DNA from: Yersinia similis
GTDB lineage: Bacteria; Pseudomonadota; Gammaproteobacteria; Enterobacterales; Enterobacteriaceae
Direction of reading: 5' to 3'
Length of the DNA stretch: 64,000 nt
NCBI RefSeq assembly: GCF_001053095.1
Contig: NZ_CGBP01000002.1
Coordinates: 62,001-126,000, forward strand
Shown here: in pieces, positions 22,684 through 31,969 of the stretch
Layout: each line of letters opens with the position of its first letter
Numbering within the stretch: position 1 is the stretch's first letter
The notes under the pieces: generated by a model
Databases searched by the model: none
Told to the model about the DNA's origin: nothing
The model's input: the letters and a program-made list of their open reading frames with translations, nothing else
Position numbers and translations under genes: made by a program

Positions 22684-23261
22684 TGAACGCTGAGAGGAAT
22701 ATTGAGAGCGATGCCGTGGTGACGAGTGGTGATTTTCAACTCCGTCCGCTGGTGTTGGCACAAGATGTCACTTGGCTGACGGATTGGGTTAATCGTGAAT
22801 ATGCTCACTATTGGGGAATGCAAGGCTATAGCCCACAGCAGGTAAAGGCATTCTACCAAGAATTGGATGTCAGTCAGCCAGGCAGTGTCTTTATCGGCGT
22901 TTATCAGCAGCAGCCCGCGTTCTTGTTGGAACGTTATTTGGCCCAACAAGATGTGATTGCCGATTATTACCCTGCACAACCTAATGATGTTGGGATGCAT
23001 ATTTTGGTGGCTCCACCAGTTGAGAGAATCACTGGTTTCACCTGGCAGGTTTTCCAGACCATTATGACCTTTATTTTCAGCGATCCAACGGTCGCCCGTA
23101 TCGTAGTCGAGCCTGACGTACGTAATGAAAAAATTCATCGTTTAAATAAACGTGCTGGTTTTGTCTATCAGCAGCAACTGACATTACCCCATAAAATCGC
23201 TTGGTTGGCGTTTTGCACCCGGGAACAATACCACCTTGCCTTACAAAAGGAGCATCAATGA
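22683..23261 (+). CDS. Siderophore N-acyltransferase (IucB/AlcB/RhbD type)
   Basis: 192 residues from ATG 22683, with GTG 22680 directly before it as an alternative; a GAGGAG sits about ten bases upstream. GNAT-fold hydroxylamine acyltransferase: the family's FQLRPLVLAQDVTWLTDWV start, HYWGMQGYSPQQVKAFY, GMHILVAPP and the late IVVEPDVRNEKIHRLNKRAGF block are visible. It transfers an acyl group (acetyl or succinyl) to the N-hydroxyamine, completing the hydroxamate ligand. It overlaps the stop of the hydroxylase gene and the start of the synthetase gene. Confidence 0.9.
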   Translation: MNAERNIESDAVVTSGDFQLRPLVLAQDVTWLTDWVNREYAHYWGMQGYSPQQVKAFYQELDVSQPGSVFIGVYQQQPAFLLERYLAQQDVIADYYPAQPNDVGMHILVAPPVERITGFTWQVFQTIMTFIFSDPTVARIVVEPDVRNEKIHRLNKRAGFVYQQQLTLPHKIAWLAFCTREQYHLALQKEHQ

Positions 23262-25096
23262 TGATGGACTTATCAGCGCCTCTCTCCCTACACCATAGTT
23301 TGGAAGTACCCCATTTGCGGCCGGTACTGTGGCAAAAAGTGAATCGCTTGCACCTGTGTAAAGCTATATCCGAGTTTTCCCACGAGTGCTTGTTGGCCCC
23401 CCAATTGATGACAGATAACCCTGATAGTGAGGGATATTATCACTATCAGTTGGTCGCGCCGGACAAGCAGGCGAACTATGTGTTTCGTGCCCGTCGCTTG
23501 GCACTGGATCACTGGTTAATTGATCCAGACTCGCTGCATAAAACCGTTAATGAAAAGAGTACAGATTTGGATTCGCTGTCATTTATCATTGAGTTCAAGC
23601 GGCAATTGGGCATCAGTGAACGAGTATTGCCAACCTATCTGGAGGAAATTACCAGCACGCTGTACAGCAGCGCATTTAAACACAGCCGCGCAGGTATAAG
23701 CGTTACCGCGTTGGTCAATGCCAGCTTCCAGATAATCGAGAGGGAAATGATGGAGGGGCATCCTTCCTTTGTCGCTAATAATGGGCGCATTGGTTTTGAT
23801 GCTCAGGATTTTCAGAGGTTTAGCCCAGAAGCCGCATCAGATGTGCATCTGGTCTGGCTCGCCGCCCACAAAAGTAAGGCGCATTTTTCCTGCATTGAAC
23901 AACTCGATTACACGACGTTGATGGAGCAGGAACTCGGATCGGAAGTGCTGGCCGAATTTGAACAGCGATTAATGACCAGAGACTGCAATCCTCAGGATTA
24001 TGTGCTGATGCCAGTGCATCCGTGGCAATGGCAGAATAAACTGACCTCGATATTCGCGGCTGATATTGCCAATCAAATGTTGGTGTTTTTGGGGCAGGGC
24101 AAAGATGCTTATCAGGCACAACAATCTATTCGTACTTTCTTTAATCGCAGTCAACCGCAGCGATATTACGTAAAGATGTCGTTATCGATCCTGAATATGG
24201 GGTTTATGCGTGGTTTATCACCCTACTATATGGCAACGACGCCAGGGATTAACGAATGGCTATTTGACTTGGTTGAAGGCGATGAAATATTGCAGGCGTA
24301 TGGTTTTAAGATCTTGCGTGAAGTGGCCAGTATTGGTTTTCGCAATAGCTATTATGAGCAGGCGATCACCGGGGATTCAGCATACAAAAAAATGGCTGCT
24401 GCGCTGTGGCGGGAAAACCCGCTGCAATTAATTCAACCCGGTCAGCAACTGATGACGATGGCCGCCTTGTTACATTTGGATCAAGAAGGGAAGGCGCTAC
24501 TGCCTGCGTTGATTGATGCATCCGGGTTATCCACACAACAATGGCTGGAACGTTATTTGCGCAGCTATTTGTCACCGCTATTACATTGTTTATATGTTTA
24601 CGATTTGATGTTTATGCCCCACGGTGAAAATATCATTTTGGTTCTACAGAATGCAGTGCCACAACATATTTTTATGAAAGATCTGGCGGAAGAAATTTTG
24701 GTGCTGAACACTAAGGCTGATTTACCGGAGAAAGCCCGGCGCATCATCGTGGAGATGCCCGATGAGATGAAAACCATGACGATCCTAAGCGATGTGTTCG
24801 ACGGTGTTTTCCGCTATTTAGCCGCAGTCTTGGAGCAACAAGGGAATTATCCTGAGCGGTATTTCTGGGCCGACGTTGCGGCCTGTATCCGCCATTACCA
24901 GCAGCAGCATCCTGAATTGGCTGCTAAATTTGCGTACTATCCGTTGTTTACACCTAGAATTAAACGCTGTTGTTTGAACCGCTTACAGCTCACCAATAAC
25001 CAGCACATGCTGGATTTGGCTGACCCCGTGCAAAGTTTTCAGTTTGCTGATGATTTGATCAATCCGTTGGTGGAATTCGAGGTGTCAGCTGGTTAG
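23258..25096 (+). CDS. IucA/IucC-family NRPS-independent siderophore synthetase (first copy)
   Basis: 612 residues from ATG 23258, after AAAGGAGCATCA; ATG 23261 and 23264 follow in frame. The start overlaps the acyltransferase stop (ATGA). NIS synthetases condense a carboxylate with the hydroxyamine via an acyl adenylate. Diagnostic blocks: GHPSFVANNGRIGFD (about 170), MPVHPWQWQNKL (about 260), SIRTFFNRSQPQRYYVKMSLS, and FMPHGENIILVLQN (about 455), with a C-terminal FhuF-like domain. It closely resembles the second synthetase at 31970-33784, so the pair arose by duplication. It ends the rightward arm. Confidence 0.93.
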   Translation: MMMDLSAPLSLHHSLEVPHLRPVLWQKVNRLHLCKAISEFSHECLLAPQLMTDNPDSEGYYHYQLVAPDKQANYVFRARRLALDHWLIDPDSLHKTVNEKSTDLDSLSFIIEFKRQLGISERVLPTYLEEITSTLYSSAFKHSRAGISVTALVNASFQIIEREMMEGHPSFVANNGRIGFDAQDFQRFSPEAASDVHLVWLAAHKSKAHFSCIEQLDYTTLMEQELGSEVLAEFEQRLMTRDCNPQDYVLMPVHPWQWQNKLTSIFAADIANQMLVFLGQGKDAYQAQQSIRTFFNRSQPQRYYVKMSLSILNMGFMRGLSPYYMATTPGINEWLFDLVEGDEILQAYGFKILREVASIGFRNSYYEQAITGDSAYKKMAAALWRENPLQLIQPGQQLMTMAALLHLDQEGKALLPALIDASGLSTQQWLERYLRSYLSPLLHCLYVYDLMFMPHGENIILVLQNAVPQHIFMKDLAEEILVLNTKADLPEKARRIIVEMPDEMKTMTILSDVFDGVFRYLAAVLEQQGNYPERYFWADVAACIRHYQQQHPELAAKFAYYPLFTPRIKRCCLNRLQLTNNQHMLDLADPVQSFQFADDLINPLVEFEVSAG

Positions 25097-25174
25097 CGCT
25101 CAATGAGTATTGCTTTCCAGTATTTATTAATGGGCCGTTAATAAATCAATTGGTCGTTAATAAATTAATAGACC

Positions 25175-25195
25175 ATTAATAAATTAATAGTACTG
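25175..25195 (+). repeat. Left 21-bp direct repeat flanking the YPAL-type element
   Basis: A 21-base AT-rich sequence beginning ATTAATAAATTAATAG and ending TACTG occurs here and again, identically, at 25365-25385. The two copies bracket the palindromic element exactly, like a target-site duplication. Confidence 0.85.
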
Positions 25196-25364
25196 AGGTT
25201 ATTGACAAAGTGCCTGCAACGGAGAGAACAGGCAGATCGTAAAGACGCCATAAACCCTTCCCTGGGGGCTCGAGCCGCGCCCTCCCTGGCGCGGACGCTT
25301 TACTCCTCTGCCTATCCTCACCGTTCAAGATTGAATCATCGGGGTTTGTCAGCAGTCTGAGACT
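25196..25364. repeat. YPAL-type palindromic miniature element between convergent operons
   Basis: A 169-base insertion with imperfect long palindromy: GCCTGCAACGGAGAGAACAG on the left pairs with CTGCCTATCCTCACCGTT on the right, and GTAAAGACGCC with GGCGCGGACGCTTTAC. Length and content fit the Yersinia palindromic (YPAL) repeats described in yersiniae as about 167 bp. A shorter copy lies at 36667-36765. Folded as RNA it could terminate transcription of both converging siderophore arms (inference). Confidence 0.75.
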
Positions 25365-25385
25365 ATTAATAAATTAATAGTACTG
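25365..25385 (+). repeat. Right 21-bp direct repeat flanking the YPAL-type element
   Basis: Identical to 25175-25195; see there. Confidence 0.85.
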
Positions 25386-25415
25386 CGCCCTGAATAGCCT
25401 TTCAGCGCGTATGGG

Positions 25416-26264
25416 TTAACACGAGCGACGGCGGGGTATCACCAACGGTTTACCGGATTCTGGGTCAGTAATGATCCGGCAACGTAGCCCAAAAACGGCG
25501 GCAATGTTGTCTTCAGTAACGATAGATTCTGGTAACCCTTCTGCATAAATTCTCCCCTCTTTCAACATAATCAGGTGGGTTGCATAGCGCAGAGCCTGAT
25601 TAATATCGTGTAGCACCAATACCAGTGTTTTCCCCTGTTGTTGCAGTTCTTGGCATAAATCCAGCATTTCAATTTGGTGCGCGATATCCAAATATGTGGT
25701 CGGTTCATCCAGTAAGACAATCGGTGTATGTTGAGCCAGTGTCATGGCAAACCACGCCCGTTGCCGCTGACCACCAGAGAGTTCACTGACCCTTTGCTGC
25801 ACCAGACTCTCCAGATTAACGGCGCTGATAGCGGCTTTTACGACACGTTCATCTTCTGCCGACCATTGATGAAAGAATGATTGATGGGCATAACGGCCAC
25901 GGGAAACCAGATCAAACACTGTCAAAGTTTCGGAAACACTTGCGCCCTGAGAAAGTAGCGATAACTGGCGGGCAAAGACCTTGGCTTTATAGTGCTGAAT
26001 ATCCTGCTTATCTAACCTGATGTTGCCATTTTGTGGTAACAAGCTACGGCTGAGCGCTCGCAATAACGTCGATTTACCACAACCGTTTGGGCCGATAATC
26101 ACACTGAACGCACCATTTTTAATGCTCAGACTAAGCTTATTGATAATAAGTTGTTGGCCGTAACCCAGTGACAGTTTTTGGGTGGTTAAACGCGGCTTAT
26201 CACTGATATCGACCGGGTTCTCTAATGGTGTCATGGGGGATGTTAGCTTTCGCTGGGATATCAC
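25416..26264 (-). CDS. Iron-siderophore ABC transporter ATPase (FepC type)
   Basis: 282 residues if started at GTG 26264, which has GAGG eight bases upstream and overlaps the permease stop (GTGA). The first ATG in frame (26234, 272 residues) lacks a good ribosome site. Walker A is IIGPNGCGKSTLLRAL, the signature is ELSGGQRQRAWFAMTLAQ, Walker B is IVLLDEPTTYLD and the switch His is LVLHDINQA. It powers inner-membrane import of the ferric siderophore with the two permeases upstream. Last gene of the leftward arm. Confidence 0.93.
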   Translation of the reverse strand: MISQRKLTSPMTPLENPVDISDKPRLTTQKLSLGYGQQLIINKLSLSIKNGAFSVIIGPNGCGKSTLLRALSRSLLPQNGNIRLDKQDIQHYKAKVFARQLSLLSQGASVSETLTVFDLVSRGRYAHQSFFHQWSAEDERVVKAAISAVNLESLVQQRVSELSGGQRQRAWFAMTLAQHTPIVLLDEPTTYLDIAHQIEMLDLCQELQQQGKTLVLVLHDINQALRYATHLIMLKEGRIYAEGLPESIVTEDNIAAVFGLRCRIITDPESGKPLVIPRRRSC

Positions 26265-27301
26265 TTTATTTTCCTCACTTCGGCGTACAGCAAGCTCATC
26301 AGATACCCACCCCCGACCGCAGCCGTAATAACGCCCACGGGGAGCCGTGAAGATGTTGGTAATAGCAAGGTAATGATGTCTGACGCCAATAATAGAAATG
26401 CGCCCATTAAGGCAGTACATAACAGGGAAATGCCGTTGGCCTTCACCAGATGTTGGGTAATCTGAGGGGCTGATAGAGCGATAAAGGCGACCGGCCCGAC
26501 AACCAATACCGCCGCCGTCGCCAGTGCGATGGCAACCAATAGACCTAGCCAATGCGTCTGGCGAATATTGACGCCTAGCGGCTGGGCAACCCTGGACCCA
26601 AGGCTCAGGTAATTAAGTTGACGACTGAGATACACCAGACCCGGCATAACCAGCACCAATGTCAGGCTGATGATGCCGACATCCCGCCAGTTTTTCTCCG
26701 CCAAGCTGCCGCTTAGCAAGGCGGCTAACTGACTCGCCTGCTCCAGACGGATCTGTGAAGTCGCAAAGTTAACAAACGCGATGCACACGGCACCAACGGC
26801 GATACCGGAAATGATAATTCTCTCTGGATGAGACAGGATGCTTATGCTACCCGCATAGACTAAAGTCACCGCAGTACAGGCACCGATGAATGCGCCCAAC
26901 GGTACAGGCATTACCCCCGGCCAAATGAGTAGAGTGGCAACCACGCCTGCGGAAGCGCCTGCGGTAATACCGATAATATCAGGGCTAGCTAAGGCGTTGC
27001 GGGTTGTGGTTTGGAAAATAGCGCCGGAAATGGCCAGTGCGGCACCGGCACCCAGGGCAACCAATGCTCTTGGTAAGCGTAATTGCAGTAAGATAAATTC
27101 CTCGTACTGGCTACCTTCGCCAGCCAATACCGCCAGCATTTTTCCCCATTCGAAACCACTGGGGCTTAGCATTAGCGCAGCGGTGAGGCACAGCAGTAAA
27201 ACGGGCAATATCAGCAGCAGGTAAACCCCAGTCCGGCGGGCGGGGGCTAAAAAGACCCAAGATCCCAACGTCAGCGTTCTGAATGAATCAACGGGATGCA
27301 T
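26261..27301 (-). CDS. FecCD-family siderophore ABC permease (second)
   Basis: 346 residues with about nine to ten membrane segments. FecCD/BtuC signatures: RLPRALVALGAGAALAISGAIFQTTTRNALASPDIIGITAGAS near residues 55-100 and VGPVAFIALSAPQITQHLVK near 265, with a final PVGVITAAVGGGYLMSLL. It overlaps the preceding permease by 14 bases, so the two form a translationally coupled heterodimer, as in FepDG. It imports the iron-loaded siderophore across the inner membrane. Confidence 0.93.
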   Translation of the reverse strand: MHPVDSFRTLTLGSWVFLAPARRTGVYLLLILPVLLLCLTAALMLSPSGFEWGKMLAVLAGEGSQYEEFILLQLRLPRALVALGAGAALAISGAIFQTTTRNALASPDIIGITAGASAGVVATLLIWPGVMPVPLGAFIGACTAVTLVYAGSISILSHPERIIISGIAVGAVCIAFVNFATSQIRLEQASQLAALLSGSLAEKNWRDVGIISLTLVLVMPGLVYLSRQLNYLSLGSRVAQPLGVNIRQTHWLGLLVAIALATAAVLVVGPVAFIALSAPQITQHLVKANGISLLCTALMGAFLLLASDIITLLLPTSSRLPVGVITAAVGGGYLMSLLYAEVRKIK

Positions 27302-28328
27302 AGACTATACCTTTTTTACTGTTGACCACCGCGTAAAGCAATGGCCCTCCTATGGCCGCGGTGATCACACCAACCATCACTTCGCCGGGGGCGATGATAA
27401 TACGGGCTACTACATCGGCACTCAGCAAGAGGATCGGGCCGAGCAGAAGGCAATATGGCAGTAACCAGCGAAAGTCTGAGCCAGTCATGGCTCGGCCCAG
27501 ATGAGGGGCAGCCAAACCAATAAAAGCGACCGGACCCGCTACTGCCGTCGCGGCAGCGGCCAGCAATGTTGCGCCTACCAATGCTGACATACGGATACGA
27601 ACGGTATTCGCCCCCATGGCGGTAGCGACGTTTTCGCCAAATACCATCACGTTCAGCGAAGGGGCGATGGCGAAGATTATCACCAAGCCGATGACAAAAT
27701 AGGGTAGCACTGCCAGCATGGCTGATGCTGATGTAGCCGCCAGCGAACCCATCATCCAGAAGCGGTAATTCTCCAGCACCGCAGGGTTGAGTAACACCAC
27801 CCCCTGTACATAGGCAAACAGGCAGGCATTGATGGCCGCACCGGTAAGCACCAAACGTACTGAGTGGGTATTTCGTTGCCCGCCACCCAACAGATAAAAC
27901 AGCAGGGTGGCTAGTGCTGCACCGAGTAGGGCAGGCCAAAATCGCGGTATTACTGCCAATGCGGGGAAGAACGCAAAACTGACGATAATCGCCGATGCAC
28001 CGGCATTGACCCCCAATAATCCAGGGTCACCAAGTGGATTGCGCAATAGCCCCTGAGTCACCGCACCGGATAGGGCCAGTGCAGCGCCAGCCAATAGGCC
28101 AATCAGTGTGCGGGGGATCCTGGCGTCAATGACCAGATCGTTATGACTGATATGAGCGGTGTGTGTATCCAAATAGTGCATATCCAAATAGTGCCCGATT
28201 GCACTGAGTGGCAAGGTCTTCGCCCCTAGTGTCAGGCTAGCTAACACACAGATTAATGTGAGCAGTAGTAACCCCATCCATCCTAAGATGCGGTATTTTC
28301 GTAATTGTCGGACCGTGTTATGTATCAT
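27288..28328 (-). CDS. FecCD-family siderophore ABC permease (first)
   Basis: 346 residues, paralogous to its downstream neighbour. Typical blocks are DARIPRTLIGLLAGAALALSGAVTQGLLRNPLGDPGLLGVNAG and VAGPVAFIGLAAPHLGRAMTGSD, ending with GEVMVGVITAAIGGPLLYAVV. Its start overlaps the stop of the binding-protein gene by four bases (ATGA). Inner-membrane half of the importer. Confidence 0.93.
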   Translation of the reverse strand: MIHNTVRQLRKYRILGWMGLLLLTLICVLASLTLGAKTLPLSAIGHYLDMHYLDTHTAHISHNDLVIDARIPRTLIGLLAGAALALSGAVTQGLLRNPLGDPGLLGVNAGASAIIVSFAFFPALAVIPRFWPALLGAALATLLFYLLGGGQRNTHSVRLVLTGAAINACLFAYVQGVVLLNPAVLENYRFWMMGSLAATSASAMLAVLPYFVIGLVIIFAIAPSLNVMVFGENVATAMGANTVRIRMSALVGATLLAAAATAVAGPVAFIGLAAPHLGRAMTGSDFRWLLPYCLLLGPILLLSADVVARIIIAPGEVMVGVITAAIGGPLLYAVVNSKKGIVYASR

Positions 28329-29404
28329 GGCAGTGTCTCTTGGGTATTAGCCAAATAGCGCGCTTTTTCAGCGAGCAATGGCATAAAGCGTTGCAACCCC
28401 CACTGAACGCTCAGCGGTGTGCCATAGGACATCGCCATGACGATCGCTTGATCGGTCAGCGGGATATATCCGCCGCGTTGCACGGCAGCCATCGCGTTGA
28501 ATAAGGGTTTTTCTTCAACCCGCCGCCGCTCTTGTTCGCTGCTATACCAGGTCACTAAAATATCGGCATCATCCAGCCGATCAGCATTTTCCAGCCCAAG
28601 ATTAGCGGCGAAGCTACCTCGCGATGCTGTGAGGTCTTTGATGGATGTGGCGAGTTGCATACCCATGGCGATTAAGGTATCAACCCGTGGGTCGCCTGCC
28701 ACATACACCGATAAGTTGGTATTGCTACTGGCCGCTTTAATGTAAGCAAAACGCAGGTTTTTAATCCCAGGTACCGTTTGGCCCGCAGCGGATAAGGTAT
28801 TTTTTAACCCTTGCAATAACGCGCTGGTTTGTGACTCTTCTCCGAGAGTTTGACCTATTAATTCAACTTGTTGCGTGATACTGGTCAGCCACGGCTGGCC
28901 GGGATAAGCCACGACGGGTGCAAAGCGGGATAGCTGGTCGTACAGGCTTTGGCTCATCCCTGACTGAGTCGCGATAATCACATCGGGTTTTAAATTGATT
29001 AACTGCTCAATATCCAACTCGGGATACATATTAAGCACTTGAGGCAGTGGCTCGCCCCGTTGTTCCAACGCCTGCCGGAACCAAGGTAAATAACCCTGCT
29101 TATCACCTCCCCATGTGTGGGATTCAATACCCACCGGAACCTTGCCCAATGCCAGCACAATGTCTTCTGCGCCTGCGCCGAGGGCCACAATACGCTGAGG
29201 TGGACGCTCAATGACCGCGGTGCCAAGTGCGCTGGTAATTTTCCGTGGGAAACCATTTTTCTGTGTGGTGGGCACAGCACCGGTTTCGGCATGGCTATCG
29301 CCGACAGAAAGCAAAAAAAACAGCGCAAGTAGACCCGCTAATATAAAAGAAATATCGCCTAACCAACGGGGAGCCAATGTGGCGCAGGTTCGCGTTTTAT
29401 TCAT
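28325..29404 (-). CDS. Periplasmic ferric-siderophore binding protein
   Basis: 359 residues from ATG 29404 (MNKTRTCATLAPRWLGD). The frame is open to 29494, but the N-terminal signal sequence begins here: a hydrophobic stretch FILAGLLALFFLLSVG with likely cleavage after DSHA. The mature part has the Peripla_BP_2 fold: RIVALGAGAEDIVLALGKVPVGIES near residue 75 and LKPDVIIATQSGMS. It captures the ferric siderophore after outer-membrane passage and hands it to the FecCD permeases. It lies between the receptor and permease genes in one operon. Confidence 0.91.
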   Translation of the reverse strand: MNKTRTCATLAPRWLGDISFILAGLLALFFLLSVGDSHAETGAVPTTQKNGFPRKITSALGTAVIERPPQRIVALGAGAEDIVLALGKVPVGIESHTWGGDKQGYLPWFRQALEQRGEPLPQVLNMYPELDIEQLINLKPDVIIATQSGMSQSLYDQLSRFAPVVAYPGQPWLTSITQQVELIGQTLGEESQTSALLQGLKNTLSAAGQTVPGIKNLRFAYIKAASSNTNLSVYVAGDPRVDTLIAMGMQLATSIKDLTASRGSFAANLGLENADRLDDADILVTWYSSEQERRRVEEKPLFNAMAAVQRGGYIPLTDQAIVMAMSYGTPLSVQWGLQRFMPLLAEKARYLANTQETLP

Positions 29405-29497
29405 TTGGTGTATCCATATCGATCGTGCTTGATGAAGACGTTGGCAAAAGATACAGCCGGAAAAGTGACCGGCTGTGAGGGTATCCAACTGCACTCC

Positions 29498-31759
29498 TTA
29501 GAAGGTGTAGCGCACGGTGGCATCCACATTGCGCGGAGAGCCTATCAAGTATTGGTTGTATTGGCCGATTTGTGTGTAGTAGTGCTGATTAAACAGGTTA
29601 TCCAAATTAACTGTTAAGGAGAGCTGAGGGGTAAACTGGTAGCGGCTCATCAGGCTGTAAATGGCAAAACTGCCTTGACCGATTTGTTGAATGCCGATGG
29701 GGCTACTGAGATTTCTGTAGATTTGGCTTTGCCAGTTGACGCCACCGCCGATGGTCAGATCGTTTAGTTGCCCCGGTAAGGTATAGGTGGTGAAGAATTT
29801 TAAGACTTTCCGTGGCGTGACTGGGGTGACAGGTGTCTGGGTATTCGCACTCGGCAGTTTTACATTGTACTGGGTATAGCCCGCAGAAATATTCCAGTCT
29901 TCAGTGATTTTTCCACTGACTTCCGCTTCAAAACCACGGGTTTTGGTACCGTCTACGGCAAAGTAAGGCTGGCTGTTATCCGGCAAGCGCGGGGCGGTGG
30001 TATCCGGTACGGGCATATTATTCTGACGAATTTCAAACACGGCCAGTGAATAATCGAGGCTATTATCGAAGGCAACACCTTTCAAACCGGCTTCGTAATT
30101 CTGTCCACTCACCGGGGCCAATAATGTGTTATTACGGTCCCGACGGTTTTCCGGGTTAAATATTTCGGTATAACTGGTATAGACCGACAAATCGCGATTA
30201 ATGTCATAAGTCAGGCCGCTGTATGGGACAAACTCATTCTTATAACGGGCATTTTGTGGCGTACCGAAATTATCACCACGGGTTTCCCAAGTGGTCAGGC
30301 GGCCACCAAGGATCAATGTTAACGGATCGATCAGAGACAGTTGGGTCACCACATATTGCGAGGATTGATCGCTACGCCCTTTCGAACCATAAGCCCGTTT
30401 ATCACTCCAAACGGGCTTAGGATATTGCCAGCCCGGCTGGGTGAAGTCCCCAAGGCCGGGACAGGTTCTGGTGGCATTACAGGTCGCGAGATAATAGTCG
30501 TTATCAACATTTTGTCGCTGGCGGTTCCAACCAAAACCTAGCTGATGTTGTCGCCCAAACAGGCTGTACTGACCATTGACCTGAATATCATAATTTTGCT
30601 GACGGCGGGCACCATCAATCAGTGACAGGCTGCCTGGCCGCATACCAATGTTGGTTTGTGGATCGGGATAACCGGTGGGCCACAGCACGTCTTGGAGCAG
30701 CTTATCGTTATCAAAGGTAAAGGTGCCTTTAATATTCCAGCCGTTATCAAAATCATGTTGCAGACTGGTAAACAGCGTTTGAGTCCGTGTTTCAGCGGAT
30801 GCCCAATCCGATGCGGTGGTGGTGGAAATAGCATAATTTGTCCGCCCGCCTGCGCTGTTAAACAGAGGAGGCCCACCAAACATACCGCCACGGGTTAGAG
30901 TCCGTTGAGTATCGGCACCAAAAGTGAGCAGGGTGTTGGGGGTGACATCGACTTCCAAGATACCGTAAAACGGGTTTTTACTTTGATCATAGCGCTCAAC
31001 AAAAGAGTTCTTATCTTCATAAGCCGTGACAAAACGCCCGCGTACGCTACCCTCACTATTGAGGGGGCCAGAGAGATCCAGCGCCGTACGCCATTTATCC
31101 CATGAACCAACACCTGCCGAAACACTACCACGAAAATCCTGAGTGGGGCGTTTGCGCACAAGGTTAATGATGGCGGAAGGGTTACCCGGCCCAGCCATTA
31201 AGCCTGCCGCGCCTCGAACCACTTCAATACGATCAAACATATCGGTATCGAGCGTGTTATCGCCATAATTAAAACGGGTATCGTAAAAGGTGGCGACGCC
31301 ATCTCGCATAACATTATTAATGGCCATGCCACGAGAGGTAAAACCGAAACGATCACTGTCAAACTGGCGCATACTGATACCGGTGATGTTATTCACGGCA
31401 CTTTCGACGCTGTTCAGGTTTTGATCGCGCATACGCTGTTTAGTGAGGATACTCACCGATTGTGGGGTTTCCCGCGCTGAAATATTCAGGCCAGTTGCTG
31501 TCGACATTGATGATGTGTTGTAGCTGCCACTGTCTTCTGTGACGCCAGCATGACGCAATGGTGATGCCGTGACGGTTATGGTGGTATTCGCGGGGTTGCT
31601 TTCTCTTTCTTTTTTCTGACTATTATTCTCGTCAGTAGCGGCATATGCGCAACTCAACAACGATACATTAGCGGCAAGCACCCATGCCGCTGGTTTGGTG
31701 GTGTGCGTGCGGTTAAAAAGCATTCGGCTTTTGCCGTGACTTCTTTCTAATATTCTCAT
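29498..31759 (-). CDS. ysuR: TonB-dependent ferric-hydroxamate siderophore receptor
   Basis: 753 residues. The signal region ends at ...SLLSCAYA|ATDENN (about residue 40); a plug domain follows (TVTASPLRHAG, ETPQSVSILTKQRM, then DRIEVVRGAAGLMAG), then the 22-strand barrel ending in the outer-membrane C-terminal signature DATVRYTF. It resembles FhuE/FoxA-type hydroxamate receptors. It brings the ferric siderophore into the periplasm using TonB energy. I kept the ATG at 31759, with a weak GAGA ribosome site; MLFNR twelve codons later is an alternative. ysuR is the symbol I recall for the receptor of the Yersinia ysu locus. Confidence 0.92.
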   Translation of the reverse strand: MRILERSHGKSRMLFNRTHTTKPAAWVLAANVSLLSCAYAATDENNSQKKERESNPANTTITVTASPLRHAGVTEDSGSYNTSSMSTATGLNISARETPQSVSILTKQRMRDQNLNSVESAVNNITGISMRQFDSDRFGFTSRGMAINNVMRDGVATFYDTRFNYGDNTLDTDMFDRIEVVRGAAGLMAGPGNPSAIINLVRKRPTQDFRGSVSAGVGSWDKWRTALDLSGPLNSEGSVRGRFVTAYEDKNSFVERYDQSKNPFYGILEVDVTPNTLLTFGADTQRTLTRGGMFGGPPLFNSAGGRTNYAISTTTASDWASAETRTQTLFTSLQHDFDNGWNIKGTFTFDNDKLLQDVLWPTGYPDPQTNIGMRPGSLSLIDGARRQQNYDIQVNGQYSLFGRQHQLGFGWNRQRQNVDNDYYLATCNATRTCPGLGDFTQPGWQYPKPVWSDKRAYGSKGRSDQSSQYVVTQLSLIDPLTLILGGRLTTWETRGDNFGTPQNARYKNEFVPYSGLTYDINRDLSVYTSYTEIFNPENRRDRNNTLLAPVSGQNYEAGLKGVAFDNSLDYSLAVFEIRQNNMPVPDTTAPRLPDNSQPYFAVDGTKTRGFEAEVSGKITEDWNISAGYTQYNVKLPSANTQTPVTPVTPRKVLKFFTTYTLPGQLNDLTIGGGVNWQSQIYRNLSSPIGIQQIGQGSFAIYSLMSRYQFTPQLSLTVNLDNLFNQHYYTQIGQYNQYLIGSPRNVDATVRYTF

Positions 31760-31902
31760 CTAATTATTCTCACTAAATAAAAATAGGGAAGTTTGTCTTT
31801 ATGGTGTGGTAAAAATGCCAGTTTTTGTGTTTCAATATATTGATTTTTAAAGATATAGTTATTGTGAATCTTGACGTGATAAAACGTGATGTTGCCAAAG
31901 CA

Positions 31903-31953
31903 GGTATGTCGTAAAAATCGGTATGTCGTAAAAATAGGTGTCTCGTAAAAATA
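31903..31953. repeat. Tandem repeat, 17-bp unit, three copies, upstream of receptor gene
   Basis: Units start at 31903, 31920 and 31937: GGTATGTCGTAAAAATC, GGTATGTCGTAAAAATA, GGTGTCTCGTAAAAATA. They lie in the leader between the synthetase and receptor genes, about 145 bases before the receptor ATG. They could affect mRNA structure or be a variable-number repeat. Confidence 0.85.
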
Positions 31954-31969
31954 CGGCAGACCATGTGGG

